From Pseudomonadota bacterium (GTDB taxonomy: Bacteria; Pseudomonadota; Gammaproteobacteria; Steroidobacterales; Steroidobacteraceae), in assembly GCA_021792555.1 (NCBI GenBank), contig JAJYUL010000013.1, positions 1 through 64,000 on the forward strand: a stretch of DNA of 64,000 bases, written 5' to 3'. Of this stretch, positions 1-12,139 are shown piece after piece (positions within the stretch are counted from its first letter, which is position 1; each line of letters starts with the position of its first letter). Below the pieces are notes generated by a model. That model was not told where the DNA came from. It did no database searches and was given only the letters and a program-made list of their open reading frames with translations. A program made the position numbers and the translations under genes.

Positions 1-2
1 AC

Positions 3-161
3 AGCTACATCAACAGCATCATCCAGCTGCAGTACGCCGCAGGCACCCTCACCCCCGCACAGGTCGAGACCATCAACCGCTGGCTCACCACCACCGTCAG
101 CGTCGCCCCAGAGGGCCAGATGACCCCAGAGGGCATGACTCCACCGCGGAGCGGGGGATGA
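3..161 (+). CDS. C-terminal fragment, probable outer-membrane efflux factor
   Basis: The window opens inside a reading frame that runs to a TGA at 159-161; about 52 C-terminal residues are visible. They begin SYINSIIQLQYAAGTLTPAQ, continue with VETINRWL, and end in a Pro/Gly-rich tail. A helical stretch of the 'SLIxLQxAAGTLT' kind near the C-terminus suits TolC-family outer-membrane factors. The two FtsX-like ABC permeases directly downstream make a tripartite MacAB-TolC-like exporter plausible. The identification rests on a short fragment and context, so it is tentative. Confidence 0.5.
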   Translation, partial: SYINSIIQLQYAAGTLTPAQVETINRWLTTTVSVAPEGQMTPEGMTPPRSGG

Positions 162-267
162 GAACGTTCGCAGCTGAGCGCCTGCAGCGACATGACAGGC
201 ACGGTAATTTTCGCCCGAATGAATCCCTGCCGGACAACACCTTAACCTCCTGAGTCGCGGAGAACAC

Positions 268-1596
268 ATGCTCGGCTACTACGTGCGGATGGCCTGGAAG
301 AGCTTTCAACGCACTCCCGGCCTCACTCTGCTGATGACCGTCGGCATCGGGCTTGGCATCTCCGCCTGCATCGTGACGCTCACGGTGTATCACGCCATGT
401 CGGGCAACCCGATCTGGTGGAAGAACAACGTGCTCTACGCCGTCACCATGGACCCGTGGGGCTCAAGCCGCAGGGCACACGTGAGCCGCGTGCCGCAGCA
501 GCTCACCTACCGGGATGCCACCTATCTCTACGGCTCGGATATTCCGAAAGAAAAGGCCCTGTTGACGCTTCTGGTGGGCGCGGTCACCGGCACACCCGGC
601 CAGAGCCGTCCGCTGCCGCTGTTCACGCGGGGCACCACCGCGGGATTCTTCCGCATGTTCGATGTGCCGTTCAAATACGGCGGTCCCTGGAGCGCGGCCG
701 CCGACCGGGGACCTGAGCCGGTCATCGTGCTCAGCCGGCGCGAGAACGAGAAGCTCTTCGGGGGTATCGACAGCGTCGGACGCACGCTGCTTTGGAACAA
801 GCATCGCTTCCGCGTGGTGGGCGTGCTGGATCACTGGGATCCGCAACCGCGATTCTACGATCTGACCCCCGGCGGCGGCGGCGCCTTCGCCAAGCCGGCG
901 CGCGCCTTCGTGCCCTTCAAATGGGGGCCGACCTTGCACATGTGGCCCGGCGGGCACATGGCCTGCGGGAACTCGAGCGCAGGTCACACCTACCGGGCGC
1001 TGCTGAACTCGAAGTGCACCTGGGTCGGCATGTGGGTGGACCTGCCCAGTGCGTCGGCTCGGCGGCGCTTCCTCGCCCTGATGAGCGCCTATGCGGCCGA
1101 ACAGCGCAGCACCGGGCGATTCGAGGGGCCGCTGAACACTCACCTGTGGAAAGTCAGCCAGTGGCTGCGCATGCACCACGTGGTCAGCGAGCGCAGCAGG
1201 CTGCTGGTGGAGCTCGCTTTCGCCCTGCTCACCGTCTGTCTCATCAACACGGTGGGCATCCTGCTCGCTAAATTCCTGCGCGGCGCGCCGATTGCCGGGG
1301 TGCGCAGGGCGCTGGGGGCGACCCGCCGGCACATCTTCATGCAACACCTCCTCGAGGCCGCGGCGCTGTCGGGACTCGGGGCCGCACTCGGTCTTGCGCT
1401 CGGCATCGCCGGACTGAGCGCTGTGCGCGCACTCTATGCCCACAGCAACAGCGCCTATGGACGCCTCGCGCACTTTGATCCGCTCGGCATCGCGTGGGCG
1501 CTCGGTCTTGCCGTCGTAGCAACGCTGGTCGCGGGAGTTTATCCGGCCTGGCGCTGCGGTCGCACGCCTCCCGCGCTGCATCTGAAGAGCCAGTAA
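268..1596 (+). CDS. MacB/FtsX-type ABC transporter permease
   Basis: This is a 442-aa integral membrane protein with the MacB architecture. It has an N-terminal transmembrane helix (about residues 20-42, TLLMTVGIGLGISACIVTLT), a large periplasmic MacB_PCD-like domain, and three C-terminal helices of the FtsX domain, with the usual 'GVRRALGATRRHI' cytoplasmic loop before the second of these. It has no ATPase domain, so it must pair with a separate ATP-binding subunit, presumably upstream of the window. The start ATG follows a GCGGAGAA ribosome-binding site. The next permease begins 26 bp downstream, so the two probably form a heterodimer. The family moves substrates out of the periplasm or inner membrane; the substrate here is unknown. 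Confidence 0.85.
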   Translation: MLGYYVRMAWKSFQRTPGLTLLMTVGIGLGISACIVTLTVYHAMSGNPIWWKNNVLYAVTMDPWGSSRRAHVSRVPQQLTYRDATYLYGSDIPKEKALLTLLVGAVTGTPGQSRPLPLFTRGTTAGFFRMFDVPFKYGGPWSAAADRGPEPVIVLSRRENEKLFGGIDSVGRTLLWNKHRFRVVGVLDHWDPQPRFYDLTPGGGGAFAKPARAFVPFKWGPTLHMWPGGHMACGNSSAGHTYRALLNSKCTWVGMWVDLPSASARRRFLALMSAYAAEQRSTGRFEGPLNTHLWKVSQWLRMHHVVSERSRLLVELAFALLTVCLINTVGILLAKFLRGAPIAGVRRALGATRRHIFMQHLLEAAALSGLGAALGLALGIAGLSAVRALYAHSNSAYGRLAHFDPLGIAWALGLAVVATLVAGVYPAWRCGRTPPALHLKSQ

Positions 1597-1622
1597 GTGC
1601 GCCACATCGAGTCGACGCGAAC

Positions 1623-2837
1623 ATGAGAGCCCATATGTTCCCCATGCTGTCGGCGCTGCGGCGCAACCCGATCGGCGCCGTCCTCGTCGCCCTGCAGATC
1701 GCCATCACGCTCGCGGTCCTGGTCAACGCCACCGCAATGGTCAGCCGCGCGGTACACAAGATCGAGCAGCCGACCGGCATCGACACGCGCGACACCTTCG
1801 AGCTGGTCATCGCCGCGCTCAGCAAGAAATTCGACGTCGCCAGCGCCGTTGAGGCGGATCTGAGCTACCTCAGGGCCCAACCGGATGTGGCCGCCGCGAC
1901 GGTGACTTTCGGAGTGCCCATGACCGACGACGGCAGTGGGATGTCGGTCGGGCGCACACCCGACGGACGCGGCGCGAGCGTGCTGAGCGGCGTCATGCCG
2001 GTCGATGAGGACGGCCTGCGGACGCTCGGCGTGCGGCTCATCGCCGGACGCAACTTCCGTGCGGATGAAATCACGACGCAATCCCCGGCCCACCCGCGCC
2101 AGGGAACCGCCGAGGTCATCGTGACTCGCTCGCTTGCCCATGCGCTCTTTCCGCACGGGCACGCGCTGGGAGGGACGGTGTACGTCGGCGGGCACACCCC
2201 GCTCACGATCATCGGGATCGCGCGAGATTTCATGGGGCCGACACTCGGCGCCTCCCCCTATGACACGGTCCTCATGCCCCAGATTCTCACCGAGTACGCC
2301 AATTACGACCTGCTGGTCCGCGCACGGCCCGGGGAACGCGCCGCGGTCCTGCGCGCGACGAAGCGTCACATCGGCGCCGCACATCAGGATGCCATCATCC
2401 TCTACGCGCCGACCCTCTCCAGCGCGCGGCGCCAGATGAACCTCGGATTGCGCAACACCGCGGTGTTCCTCACGGTGCTCACGGCAATCATGCTCATCTT
2501 CTGCTCGTTCGGGATCTTCGGACTCGTCACCTTCAACGTCGCCAGCCGCACCAGACAGATCGGGATCCGCCGGGCGGTCGGTGCCCGCAGACGCGACATC
2601 GTCGCGCAGTTCATGACCGAGAATGCACTTGTGCTCCTCGGCGGCATGGCGCTCGGCAGCGTGCTCGCGCTCGCCCTGGGGCAGTGGCTTTCCGACCACG
2701 ACGGCATCCCCCGCCTCGACCCGTGGTACCTGCTCGCCGGAGTCCTCTTGCTCGGCCTCGTGGCGCAGCTCGCCGCCTGGCAGCCGGCGCTTCGGGCTGC
2801 CCGCGTTGCGCCCTCGGTCGCGACCCGTACGGTGTGA
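1623..2837 (+). CDS. MacB/FtsX-type ABC transporter permease, second subunit
   Basis: This 404-aa protein is the partner of the preceding permease, with the same topology: an N-terminal helix (about residues 16-36, GAVLVALQIAITLAVLVNAT), a periplasmic MacB_PCD-like domain, and C-terminal FtsX helices with the loop 'IGIRRAVGARRRDIV'. The reading frame is open further upstream, but ATG 1623 leaves a 26-bp gap after the first permease and puts the N-terminal helix where the family has it. The response-regulator gene starts 24 bp downstream, so the transporter and the two-component system are likely co-transcribed. Substrate unknown. Confidence 0.85.
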   Translation: MRAHMFPMLSALRRNPIGAVLVALQIAITLAVLVNATAMVSRAVHKIEQPTGIDTRDTFELVIAALSKKFDVASAVEADLSYLRAQPDVAAATVTFGVPMTDDGSGMSVGRTPDGRGASVLSGVMPVDEDGLRTLGVRLIAGRNFRADEITTQSPAHPRQGTAEVIVTRSLAHALFPHGHALGGTVYVGGHTPLTIIGIARDFMGPTLGASPYDTVLMPQILTEYANYDLLVRARPGERAAVLRATKRHIGAAHQDAIILYAPTLSSARRQMNLGLRNTAVFLTVLTAIMLIFCSFGIFGLVTFNVASRTRQIGIRRAVGARRRDIVAQFMTENALVLLGGMALGSVLALALGQWLSDHDGIPRLDPWYLLAGVLLLGLVAQLAAWQPALRAARVAPSVATRTV

Positions 2838-2861
2838 AGCGTGTTCCGGTAACATCAACCC

Positions 2862-4225
<1,364 letters not shown>

Positions 4226-4229
<4 letters not shown>

Positions 4230-5548
4230 TCGGCACTCTGCGCGGCTCGCTCGCCGGCCGGATGGGTGTCGCGCTCGCGCTGATGGCGGTGCTCACCGCG
4301 GCACTCACCGCAGCGGCCGTGCACTGGCTGGGCGCGGGCCTGATCGGGCTCGCCGCGGCCCTCGCGCTCTGCCTGCCGCTGATGGCGTGGCTCGCCGTGC
4401 GCGCCACGCGTCCCTGGCGGCAGACCCTCGCGGCCGTGAGCGGCGGAATCGAGAGTCTGCGCGACCGCGACTTCAGTGTCAGCATCGCCGCTCCCGCCCC
4501 GCCCGAGTTGCGCGAGCTCGTCGAGGCGTACAACAGCCTCGGGGCGCTGCTGCGCCGCGAGCGGTTCGATCTGTATCAGCGCGAGCTGCTGCTCGACACG
4601 GTTCTGCAGACCACGCCCGTGGCGCTCGTGCTGAGCTCTGCTGCGGGGCGGATCGTCTTCGGCAATATCGCCGCGCGGCAGCTGCTGCGTGGCGGACGGC
4701 GGCTCGAGGGCCTGGACGCGCAGGCCCTGCTCGCCGCGCAGCCCGCCGAACTGCGCGCGGCCGTTGCCGCCACCGACGATACGCTCTTCACCCTCGGCGG
4801 CGGCCCGGAGAGCGAGGTCTACCGCTTCTCGCGGCGCAGTTTCCTGCTGAACGCACAGCCGCACCAGCTGTGGCTGCTCGAGCGGCTGACGCGTGAGCTC
4901 GCCGCGCAGGAAATCGCGGTGTGGAAGAAGGTCATCCGCGTCATTGCGCACGAGCTCAACAACTCCGTCGCTCCCATCAGCTCCCTGGTGCACTCGGGCA
5001 AGCTCCTCGCGGCCGAGGCCCAAGGGGCGGCGCTCGGCCCGCAGCTCGAGCGCATCTTCGCCACCATCGGGGAGCGCACGCAGCACCTCGCGGCCTTCAT
5101 CGAGGGGTATGCGCGCTTCGCCAAGCTCCCGCAGCCACGGCCGCAGCCGCTCCTGTGGGAGCCGTTCCTCACTCCGCTCGCCGCGACACTCGGCTTTCGG
5201 ATCGAGGGCGCATTGCCCGAGGAGGCGACCTGCGCCGATGCCGGGCAGCTCGAGCAGGTGATCATCAACCTCATCAAGAATGCCCGCGAATCCGGCTCCC
5301 CGCCCGATGCGATCACCCTCAGCGTGCACCCGCAGGCCCCGGGAGTGCGCCTCGAGGTGGCCGACCGGGGCACGGGCCTCACCGAGCAGGCGCTGCGCGA
5401 TGCGCTGGTGCCGTTCTTCTCGACCAAGTCCTCCGGCTCAGGTCTCGGGCTGACGCTGTGCCGCGAGATCATCGAGGCGCACGGCGGGCGGCTGACCCTC
5501 GCCAATCGGCCCGGCGGCGGGGCCGTCGTGACGGTGCATCTGCCATAA
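4226..5548 (+). CDS. sensor histidine kinase (NtrY-like) of the pair
   Basis: This 440-aa membrane kinase has two transmembrane helices in the first 60 residues (about 13-33 and 37-56) with almost no periplasmic loop between them. A HAMP-like linker, a PAS-like segment and a HisKA/HATPase module follow. The phosphorylated residue is His242 in VIAHELNNSVAPI. The N box is INLIKNARESG, and the G boxes are VADRGTGL and SGSGLGLTL. With little periplasmic sequence, the signal is probably sensed in the membrane or cytoplasm. ATG 4226 overlaps the regulator stop codon by four bases, which fixes the start and implies translational coupling. Confidence 0.92.
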
Positions 5549-5598
5549 TCGCCGCTGCGCCGTCGTCTCGCGTGCGGCGGAGGATCGGAGAGCTCCGG

Positions 5599-7695
5599 AT
5601 GCCGTCTGCCGTCACGTCTCTGCGTCAGAACATTCTCGCAACGCTGCTGCAGACCAAGCCCGCTCAGCTACCCTGGCGGGTGTTGCTGCGCAACACCGCC
5701 GCGGTCGTCCTGCCGCTCGCCTGGGGCATCGCGAGCGCTCAGCTGCTCGCGGGCATCGCCATCGCGGTGGGCGCGGTCGTGACGATGTACTCCGATCAGC
5801 CCGGCCCCTATCGGCAGCGCCTCGCGAGGCTGCTCGCGGTGTCGGCCGCCGGGGGGCTCGCGACCTTCCTCGGTCTGACGCTGAACCACCATCTGCCGGC
5901 GCTGCTCATCGCCAGTCTCGCCATCGGCTTTGCCGGCGCGCTGCTCGTGACCTTCGGCGATGCCATCGCCCGGGTGGGCATGACGGCGATGATTCTGCTC
6001 GTCATCGCCACCGACCTGCCCGCCCCGAACCTGCCGGCCGCCCTGCAGCTCACCGCCGAGGTCACCGCCGGGGGACTGCTGCTCGCGCTGTTCTCGATCG
6101 CCGCCTGGCCGCTGCAGCGCTACGGCCCGGAGCGCGAGGCCCTGGCGGCGGTGTATCGGGGACTCGCAGCGATGGCGCGCGGCGGCGTGCGCGACAGCGG
6201 CACGGCGCTCGAGCTCACCGACGGCATGACCGAGCTGCAACACACGCTGCTCGGGCCGCACCGCGCCCGTGGGGCGGTGATGGATCACTTCGGCGTGATG
6301 CTCGAGCTCGCCGAGCGCGCCCGCCTCGAGTTGACCGCGCTCGAGGCCTCCGATCCCGGCGCGATCATCGCCCCTGCAGTGCAGAACGAGAGCGCGGCGG
6401 TGTTCGATGCGATCGCCGCGGCGATCCGCGCGGGAGCCGATCCGCGCCAGAGCATGCCGCAGGCGCTCGAGCGCCTGCAGAGCGCGGAGCGGCGCGCGAG
6501 CGAGGCTGAGACGGCGCTACCGGAGGCGCCGTGGCGGCATTTCCAGGCGCTCTCGGGTCAGCTCGCCGCCGCGGTGCGCAACGCCGAGCGCGCCGGATCA
6601 CAGGGACTGCGCCGCACCGCCGAGGAGGACCTGCAGCTGCCGCGCGCGCTGCGTCCGCAGTCGCCGCTCGCCATCCTTGCGGCCAACCTCACGCCCCGCT
6701 CGGCCGCATTCCGTCACGCCGTGCGCAGCGCCGTGTGCTTCACGTTCGCGCTGTGGCTCGGGCGGGTACTGCCCGTCGAGCATGGCTACTGGATGCCGAT
6801 GACCGTCGCGATCGTGCTGCGCGCGGACTATGCGGCCACCTTCAGCTACGGCCTGCTGCGCGTGGTCGGCACCGTTCTCGGGCTGCTGCTCACCACCGCG
6901 CTGGTGCACGTTCTGCCGGCCAACGACTGGGTGCACCTGGCGGTGCTGGCGGTGTTGTGCGCGGGGTTCCGCTACTTCGGCAACGTGCACTACGGCATCG
7001 CGGTCGCATCCCTCACCGGCATGGTGGTGCTGCTGCTGGCGTTCGTCGGGGAAGCGCCGGAGCCGACCGTGCTCGCCCGTCTGATCGACACCATCGTCGG
7101 CAGCACGGTGGCGCTTGCAGCCTACGGACTGTGGCCCACGTGGGAGAAGGGACGCACTCGCGACACCCTGGCGCGCATGCTGCGCGCCTACGCGGACTAC
7201 CTCAGTGCCCTCGCCAGCGGCGGCGCCGGGGAGCGGCGCGATGGCCGCCAGGGTGCCCGGGTGGCGCGCGTCAACGCCGAGGCCTCCGTCAAACGGCTGC
7301 TCGCCGAGCCGGCGACCCCTGCGGCGCTCGCCGAGCTGGCCCACTCGCTGCTCACCAACGGCAATCGCCTGGCGCGTACGGTCATGACCCTCGAGGCGCT
7401 CCTCGGGCACGAGGAGCGCTCAGACCTGCGCACTCAGCTCGAGCCGTTCATGCGAGAAAGCGCCGCCGCGCTCGCGGAGACGGCCGAAGCCCTCAGTGCG
7501 CAGCGGGAGCCGAACGCGCTGCCGCCGATCCGCGCCGCGCAGCGGCAGCTCGCTCGCGAACTGGCCGCCGCCGGCACCGAGGCTCGCGCCGGGGAGATCA
7601 TCGGCGCCTGCGACCGGCTGGTCGACAACATCAACACTCTGGCGCACATCGTCGCGCGCGCCCCGGTGCAGCCGATGGTGGCCCAGCCGGCGTAG
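5599..7695 (+). CDS. FUSC-family membrane transporter (aromatic-acid-exporter-like)
   Basis: This 698-aa protein has the FUSC architecture: two hydrophobic bundles of about six helices each (residues about 25-170 and 365-520), each followed by a long soluble helical region. The segment 'EHGYWMPMTVAIVLRADYAATFS' at the start of the second bundle is typical of the YccS/AaeB group. Members export aromatic acids or sit uncharacterised in the inner membrane. ATG 5599 was chosen because a GGAG lies just upstream and the first helix follows at once. The gene converges on galU with 8 bp between the stop codons. It lies 50 bp after the kinase gene and could be read from the same transcript. Substrate unknown. 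Confidence 0.8.
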   Translation: MPSAVTSLRQNILATLLQTKPAQLPWRVLLRNTAAVVLPLAWGIASAQLLAGIAIAVGAVVTMYSDQPGPYRQRLARLLAVSAAGGLATFLGLTLNHHLPALLIASLAIGFAGALLVTFGDAIARVGMTAMILLVIATDLPAPNLPAALQLTAEVTAGGLLLALFSIAAWPLQRYGPEREALAAVYRGLAAMARGGVRDSGTALELTDGMTELQHTLLGPHRARGAVMDHFGVMLELAERARLELTALEASDPGAIIAPAVQNESAAVFDAIAAAIRAGADPRQSMPQALERLQSAERRASEAETALPEAPWRHFQALSGQLAAAVRNAERAGSQGLRRTAEEDLQLPRALRPQSPLAILAANLTPRSAAFRHAVRSAVCFTFALWLGRVLPVEHGYWMPMTVAIVLRADYAATFSYGLLRVVGTVLGLLLTTALVHVLPANDWVHLAVLAVLCAGFRYFGNVHYGIAVASLTGMVVLLLAFVGEAPEPTVLARLIDTIVGSTVALAAYGLWPTWEKGRTRDTLARMLRAYADYLSALASGGAGERRDGRQGARVARVNAEASVKRLLAEPATPAALAELAHSLLTNGNRLARTVMTLEALLGHEERSDLRTQLEPFMRESAAALAETAEALSAQREPNALPPIRAAQRQLARELAAAGTEARAGEIIGACDRLVDNINTLAHIVARAPVQPMVAQPA

Positions 7696-7703
7696 CGCCG
7701 AGT

Positions 7704-8678
7704 TCAGGCCGCAGATGCGGGCCGCTGCGTGCGCCGGCGCGAGCCGGAGCCGTTGGCCCGGCGCCGCGGGGCGGGCGCGGCGGCCCCGTGCATCTCGAGC
7801 TGCAGCTCGCGCAGGTAACGGCGGAAGTCCTTGCCGAGTACCGGATGGCCCAGGGCGTACTCGACGGTGGCCTGCAGGTAGCCGAGCTTGCTGCCGCAGT
7901 CGTAGCGGGTGCCGGAGAAGCGGTGGGCGTAAACCGCCTCCTCGCGCATCAGCGCCGCGATGCCGTCGGTGAGCTGAATCTCCCCGCCCGCCCCGCGGCC
8001 GAGCTTCTCCAGGTGCTCGAAGATCGAGGGCGCCAGCACGTAGCGGCCCACCACCGCGAGATTCGACGGCGCCACCTGCGGCTTGGGCTTCTCGACGATG
8101 CTGCGCACCCGGCTGGTGGCCGACTTGTCCGCCTCCACCGCCACGATGCCGTACTTGTCGGTGTCCGAGCGCGGCACGGCCTGCACGCCGAGCACGCTGG
8201 CGCGCTTCGCCTCGTACACCTCGGCCATCTGCGCCAGACAGGCCACCTCGCTGCGGATCAGGTCATCGGCGAGGTGCACGAAGAACGGCTCGGCGCCCAC
8301 CGCCGGCTGCGCGCAGAGCACCGCGTGGCCCAGACCGAGCGGCGCCGGCTGGCGGATGTAGATGCAGGAGGCGTAGGAGGGCAGCACGCTGCGGATCTGA
8401 TTGAGCAGGCTGCTCTTGCCCTGTCGCTCGAGCAGCTGCTCGAGCTCCTGGTCGGAGTCGAAATGATCCTCGATGGCGCGCTTGGCCGCACCGGTGATGA
8501 ACACCAGGCGGGTCGCGCCGGCGGCGAGCGCCTCCTCCACCGCGTACTGGATCAGCGGCTTGTCGACCACCGGCAGCATTTCCTTCGGGCTCGCCTTGGT
8601 CGCCGGCAGGAAGCGTGTGCCGCGGCCGGCCACCGGAAATACGGCCGTGCGTATGATCGACTTTGGAGCTGTCCGCAT
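7704..8678 (-). CDS. galU: UTP-glucose-1-phosphate uridylyltransferase
   Basis: GalU makes UDP-glucose from UTP and glucose-1-phosphate for envelope polysaccharide and LPS synthesis. The 324-aa protein carries the nucleotidyltransferase signature [20 protein letters not shown] near residue 12 followed by [10 protein letters not shown], and conserved FVHLADDLI and ALGHPVLG-type segments further on. Length matches the family. The ATG at 8678 is preceded by GGGAG with 6-nt spacing, although the frame stays open upstream. It has a short Arg-rich C-terminal tail. It lies downstream of lapB on the same strand, 58 bp away, with a small GC hairpin (CGGCCTC/GAGGCCG) in between. Confidence 0.96.
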   Translation of the reverse strand: MRTAPKSIIRTAVFPVAGRGTRFLPATKASPKEMLPVVDKPLIQYAVEEALAAGATRLVFITGAAKRAIEDHFDSDQELEQLLERQGKSSLLNQIRSVLPSYASCIYIRQPAPLGLGHAVLCAQPAVGAEPFFVHLADDLIRSEVACLAQMAEVYEAKRASVLGVQAVPRSDTDKYGIVAVEADKSATSRVRSIVEKPKPQVAPSNLAVVGRYVLAPSIFEHLEKLGRGAGGEIQLTDGIAALMREEAVYAHRFSGTRYDCGSKLGYLQATVEYALGHPVLGKDFRRYLRELQLEMHGAAAPAPRRRANGSGSRRRTQRPASAA

Positions 8679-8736
8679 GAGTCTCTCCCGAAAGGGTGTG
8701 TACCGGCCTCGCCGGAGGCCGCCAATTGAGCGTAGT

Positions 8737-9921
8737 TTAACGCCCGACCCGGCCCAAATCGCGCCGATCGTCCCGCGCCGGCCGCTCCTGCGCGCCGCGG
8801 CGCGCACCGAAGGCCGCCTCGGGCGGGCTCGCTTCCCACTTGAACGCCGCCGGGCGCATGCTGTCCCAGGCGCGGCATTTCGGGCAGCGCCAGTACCAGC
8901 CGACACTGAGCAGGCCGCACTCCTCGCACTGATAGCGCCCGCCGGCATCCCCGAGGCGCTGCAGCAGCAGAGCCAGCGAGTAGGCCTCCGCGGCCGCCTC
9001 GGTATGCGGCCCCTTCAGATCTGCGAGCCGCTGCAGCTGCTGGGGGGGCAGCGCGCTCGCAAGCAACACCGCGAGCTCGCGCGGGTTCGTCTGCCGCGCA
9101 CGCTGCAGGCGCGAGCACAGCGCCGCGAGCACGCGCTGCTCCTCGGCCCGCGGCGCAAGTGCGAGCGCGCGCGGAATCATCTCGATCGCGAGCGCGGGGT
9201 GCGCCTCGAGGATGCTCAGGTAGCGCTCGAGCGCCTCATCGTGCTCGCCGCCCGCCTCGGCGATGCGGGCCGCGAGCACTTCGGCGCGCGGCAGGTCCTG
9301 CGCCCGCGAGCGCGCCTGGCCGAGCAGCGTCCGGGCGCGCGGCGCATCGCCCTGGGTGAGCGCCTGCTCGGCGAGCTCGCAGAGGTAATGCGCCGCGATC
9401 CGCGCCCGCTCGGCCTGCACGTGCGCCGGCAGCGCGTGCAGGGTCTCAAGCGCGTTGGCCCAATCGCCCTGCGCCTCGTAGATGCGCAGCAGCTGATCGA
9501 GCGCCGTGTCGCGATACTCGCTCGAGGCGGTGAGCTCCTCGAACAGCTGCTCGGCGCGGTCCATCAGGCCTGCGCTCAGGTAATCGAGCGCGAGCGCGAA
9601 AGCCGCCTTGTGGCGCAGCGCCGAGCTGCCCTGCTCGCGCAGCCGGGTGTGGATCGCGATCGCGCGGTCCACCTCGCCGCGGCGGCGGAACAGACTCCCG
9701 AGCGCGAATTGGATCTCCGCGGCATCGCCCGCCTCGGCCATGCGCGCGAACACCTCGACGGCATGATCGAACCGATCGTTGATGAGATGATCAAGGCCGA
9801 CGTAATAATCGCGCGGCAGGCGCACGGTGCGGCGGTTGCCGGTCAGACGCCCGAGCAGCCACGCGGCGATACCGAGGGCAGCGAAGGCCAGCGCGAGAAG
9901 ATAGGCGGGCAGCGCGATCAC
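8737..9921 (-). CDS. lapB: lipopolysaccharide assembly protein LapB (YciM)
   Basis: LapB is an inner-membrane-anchored TPR protein that works with FtsH to control LpxC turnover and LPS synthesis. The 394-aa product has an N-terminal membrane anchor (residues 4-24), the family motif '[20 protein letters not shown]', a run of TPR helices, and a C-terminal rubredoxin-like zinc ribbon with Cys332, Cys335, Cys346 and Cys349. It follows ihfB by only 46 bp. In many gammaproteobacteria a small lapA gene lies between them; none fits here. Confidence 0.95.
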   Translation of the reverse strand: MIALPAYLLALAFAALGIAAWLLGRLTGNRRTVRLPRDYYVGLDHLINDRFDHAVEVFARMAEAGDAAEIQFALGSLFRRRGEVDRAIAIHTRLREQGSSALRHKAAFALALDYLSAGLMDRAEQLFEELTASSEYRDTALDQLLRIYEAQGDWANALETLHALPAHVQAERARIAAHYLCELAEQALTQGDAPRARTLLGQARSRAQDLPRAEVLAARIAEAGGEHDEALERYLSILEAHPALAIEMIPRALALAPRAEEQRVLAALCSRLQRARQTNPRELAVLLASALPPQQLQRLADLKGPHTEAAAEAYSLALLLQRLGDAGGRYQCEECGLLSVGWYWRCPKCRAWDSMRPAAFKWEASPPEAAFGARRGAQERPARDDRRDLGRVGR

Positions 9922-9967
9922 CGCTGCAATTTAACATGCGCCGCCGTACGCAGCGCGCGGCGCGAGA

Positions 9968-10270
9968 CTAGCCGCGGATCGGCTGCCCCGCGCCCTGGTT
10001 GACCCGCTCCCTCAGGTCCTTGCCGGCCTTGAAATGCGGCACGTGCTTGCCCGAAAGCGCCACCGCCTCGCCGGTCTTGGGATTGCGGCCCTGGCGGGGC
10101 GGACGGAAGTGCAGCGAGAAGCTGCCGAATCCGCGGATCTCGATGCGCTCGCCCTGGGCGAGCGCATCGCTCATGACCTCGAGGATCTGCTTCAAAGCGA
10201 GCTCGACATCCTTGGCCGGCAGATGCTTCTGCTTGGCTGCGATGATTTCGATGAGCTCAGATTTGGTCAT
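9968..10270 (-). CDS. ihfB: integration host factor beta subunit
   Basis: This 100-aa HU/IHF-family protein pairs with IHF-alpha to bend DNA sequence-specifically. It contains the DNA-bending arm with [24 protein letters not shown], including the Pro that intercalates at the kink, and begins [14 protein letters not shown] as IHF-beta does. The size is normal. It sits downstream of rpsA as in most gammaproteobacteria, 54 bp away, and is probably co-transcribed with it. IHF is a usual partner of sigma54 activation, such as the system at 2.9-5.5 kb, though nothing in the sequence ties them directly. Confidence 0.97.
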   Translation of the reverse strand: MTKSELIEIIAAKQKHLPAKDVELALKQILEVMSDALAQGERIEIRGFGSFSLHFRPPRQGRNPKTGEAVALSGKHVPHFKAGKDLRERVNQGAGQPIRG

Positions 10271-10324
10271 AGCGCAGGTCGAACCGCCGCCGCCCCCGGG
10301 GACGGGAGCGGCGGCGTTCAGGAC

Positions 10325-12001
10325 TCAGCCACGATCTCCGATATGCTCTTTGAGCAGATCACCCAGGCTCGTGCCCGTCGGCGCGGACTCCGAGGAGCGG
10401 TAATTCTGCACCGCCTCGGCTTCCTCGTGCGCCTCCTTGGCCTTGATCGACAGCGAAATGGTGCGCGACTTGCGGTCCACGCCCGTGAACTTCGCCTCGA
10501 TCTCCTCGCCGACCTTCAGCACCGTACGCGCATCCTCGATCCGGTCGCGGCCGAGTTCCGAGGCGCGCAGCTGGCCCTCGATCCCGTTGCCCAGATCGAT
10601 GACCGCACCGCGTGCGTCGAGCTCCTTGACCACGCCCTTGACGATGGTGCCCTTGGGGTTCTCGGCGATGTAGCTCGAGAACGGATCCTTGGCGAGCTGC
10701 TTGATGCCGAGGCTGATGCGCTCGCGCTCCGGGTCGATCGACAGCACCATGGCCTCGACCTGCTGGCCCTTCTGGTAGCTGCGCACCGCCTCCTCCCCCG
10801 GCATGTCCCAGGAGATGTCCGACAGGTGCACCAGACCGTCGATGTTGCCCGACAGGCCGATGAAGATGCCGAAGTCGGTGATCGACTTGATCTGCCCGCT
10901 CACGTGATCGCCGCGGTTGTAGTTCTCGGCGAACTCCTTCCACGGGTTGGCCTTGCACTGCTTCAGGCCGAGGGAGATGCGCCGACGGTCCTCGTCGACG
11001 TCGAGCACCATCACTTCCACTTCCTCGCCGGTGTGCACGACCTTGGCCGGATTGACGTTCTTGTTCGTCCAGTCCATCTCCGACACGTGCACCAGGCCCT
11101 CGACGCCGTCCTCGATCTCGACGAACGCGCCGTAGTCGGCGATGTTGGTGACCTTGCCGAACACGCGGGTGTTGGCCGGGTAGCGCCGCGCGATGTTCTC
11201 CCACGGATCGGCGCCGAGCTGCTTCAGTCCCAGGCTGACCCGCGAGCGCTCGCGGTCGAACTTCAGGATCCGCACCTCGATCTCATCGCCGACCTTGACG
11301 ACTTCGGAGGGATGCTTGACGCGCTTCCACGCCATGTCGGTGATGTGCAGCAGGCCGTCGATGCCGCCGAGGTCGACGAACGCGCCGTAGTCGGTGAGGT
11401 TCTTCACCGTGCCGCGCACGACCGAGCCTTCCTGCAGGTTCTCGAGCAGCGCGCTGCGCTCGGCGGAGAACTCCTGCTCCACGACCGCGCGGCGCGAGAC
11501 CACCACGTTGTTGCGCTTCTGGTCGAGCTTGATCACCTTGAACTCGAGCGGCTTGCCCTCGAGGTAGGCGGTGTCGCGCACCGGGCGCACATCGACCAGC
11601 GAGCCCGGCAGGAACGCCCGTACGTTCTCGATTTCCACCGTGAAGCCGCCCTTGACGCGGCCGGTGATGATGCCCGTGACGATCTCGGACTTGTTGAATG
11701 CCTCCTCGAGCCGAGTCCAGGTCCGCGCGCGCTTGGCCTTCTCGCGCGAGAGGCGCGTCTCGCCGTTGCCGTCCTCGACCGAGTCGAGGGCCACTTCCAC
11801 CTCGTCGCCGGCCTTGACCTCGATCTCGCCCCGCTCGTCCTTGAACTGCTCGACGGGGATGACCGCCTCGGACTTCAGGCCGACGTTGACCACGACCACA
11901 TCGGGGGTGACGTCGACCACCAGCCCCGTGAGGATCATTCCCGGGCGGATGCGTTGATTGGCGAGACTCTGCTCGAAGAGCTGTGCAAAACTTTCTGTCA
12001 T
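10325..12001 (-). CDS. rpsA: 30S ribosomal protein S1
   Basis: S1 binds mRNA on the 30S subunit and is needed to translate most leadered messages. The 558-aa protein has six S1 repeats, recognisable from recurring 'G..v.G.v..i.dyGaFVdl.g.dGLvHiSdmsw' units (for example [19 protein letters not shown] and [19 protein letters not shown]). Its length matches the six-repeat gammaproteobacterial form. It begins [13 protein letters not shown], as S1 does in this class. It lies between cmk (138 bp upstream on the transcript) and ihfB, the canonical arrangement. Confidence 0.98.
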   Translation of the reverse strand: MTESFAQLFEQSLANQRIRPGMILTGLVVDVTPDVVVVNVGLKSEAVIPVEQFKDERGEIEVKAGDEVEVALDSVEDGNGETRLSREKAKRARTWTRLEEAFNKSEIVTGIITGRVKGGFTVEIENVRAFLPGSLVDVRPVRDTAYLEGKPLEFKVIKLDQKRNNVVVSRRAVVEQEFSAERSALLENLQEGSVVRGTVKNLTDYGAFVDLGGIDGLLHITDMAWKRVKHPSEVVKVGDEIEVRILKFDRERSRVSLGLKQLGADPWENIARRYPANTRVFGKVTNIADYGAFVEIEDGVEGLVHVSEMDWTNKNVNPAKVVHTGEEVEVMVLDVDEDRRRISLGLKQCKANPWKEFAENYNRGDHVSGQIKSITDFGIFIGLSGNIDGLVHLSDISWDMPGEEAVRSYQKGQQVEAMVLSIDPERERISLGIKQLAKDPFSSYIAENPKGTIVKGVVKELDARGAVIDLGNGIEGQLRASELGRDRIEDARTVLKVGEEIEAKFTGVDRKSRTISLSIKAKEAHEEAEAVQNYRSSESAPTGTSLGDLLKEHIGDRG

Positions 12002-12139
12002 ACCTTCACTCGCACGGTCCAGACGGATCCGTGCTCATTAACTGGCGCCCGTTGCGTCCGTAGGGCCCAGGCAGATGCGAAAAACGGCATGCGCTTCCCT
12101 GGCGCACACCAACCGGAAAACCTCATCGGCAGGGCCGCT

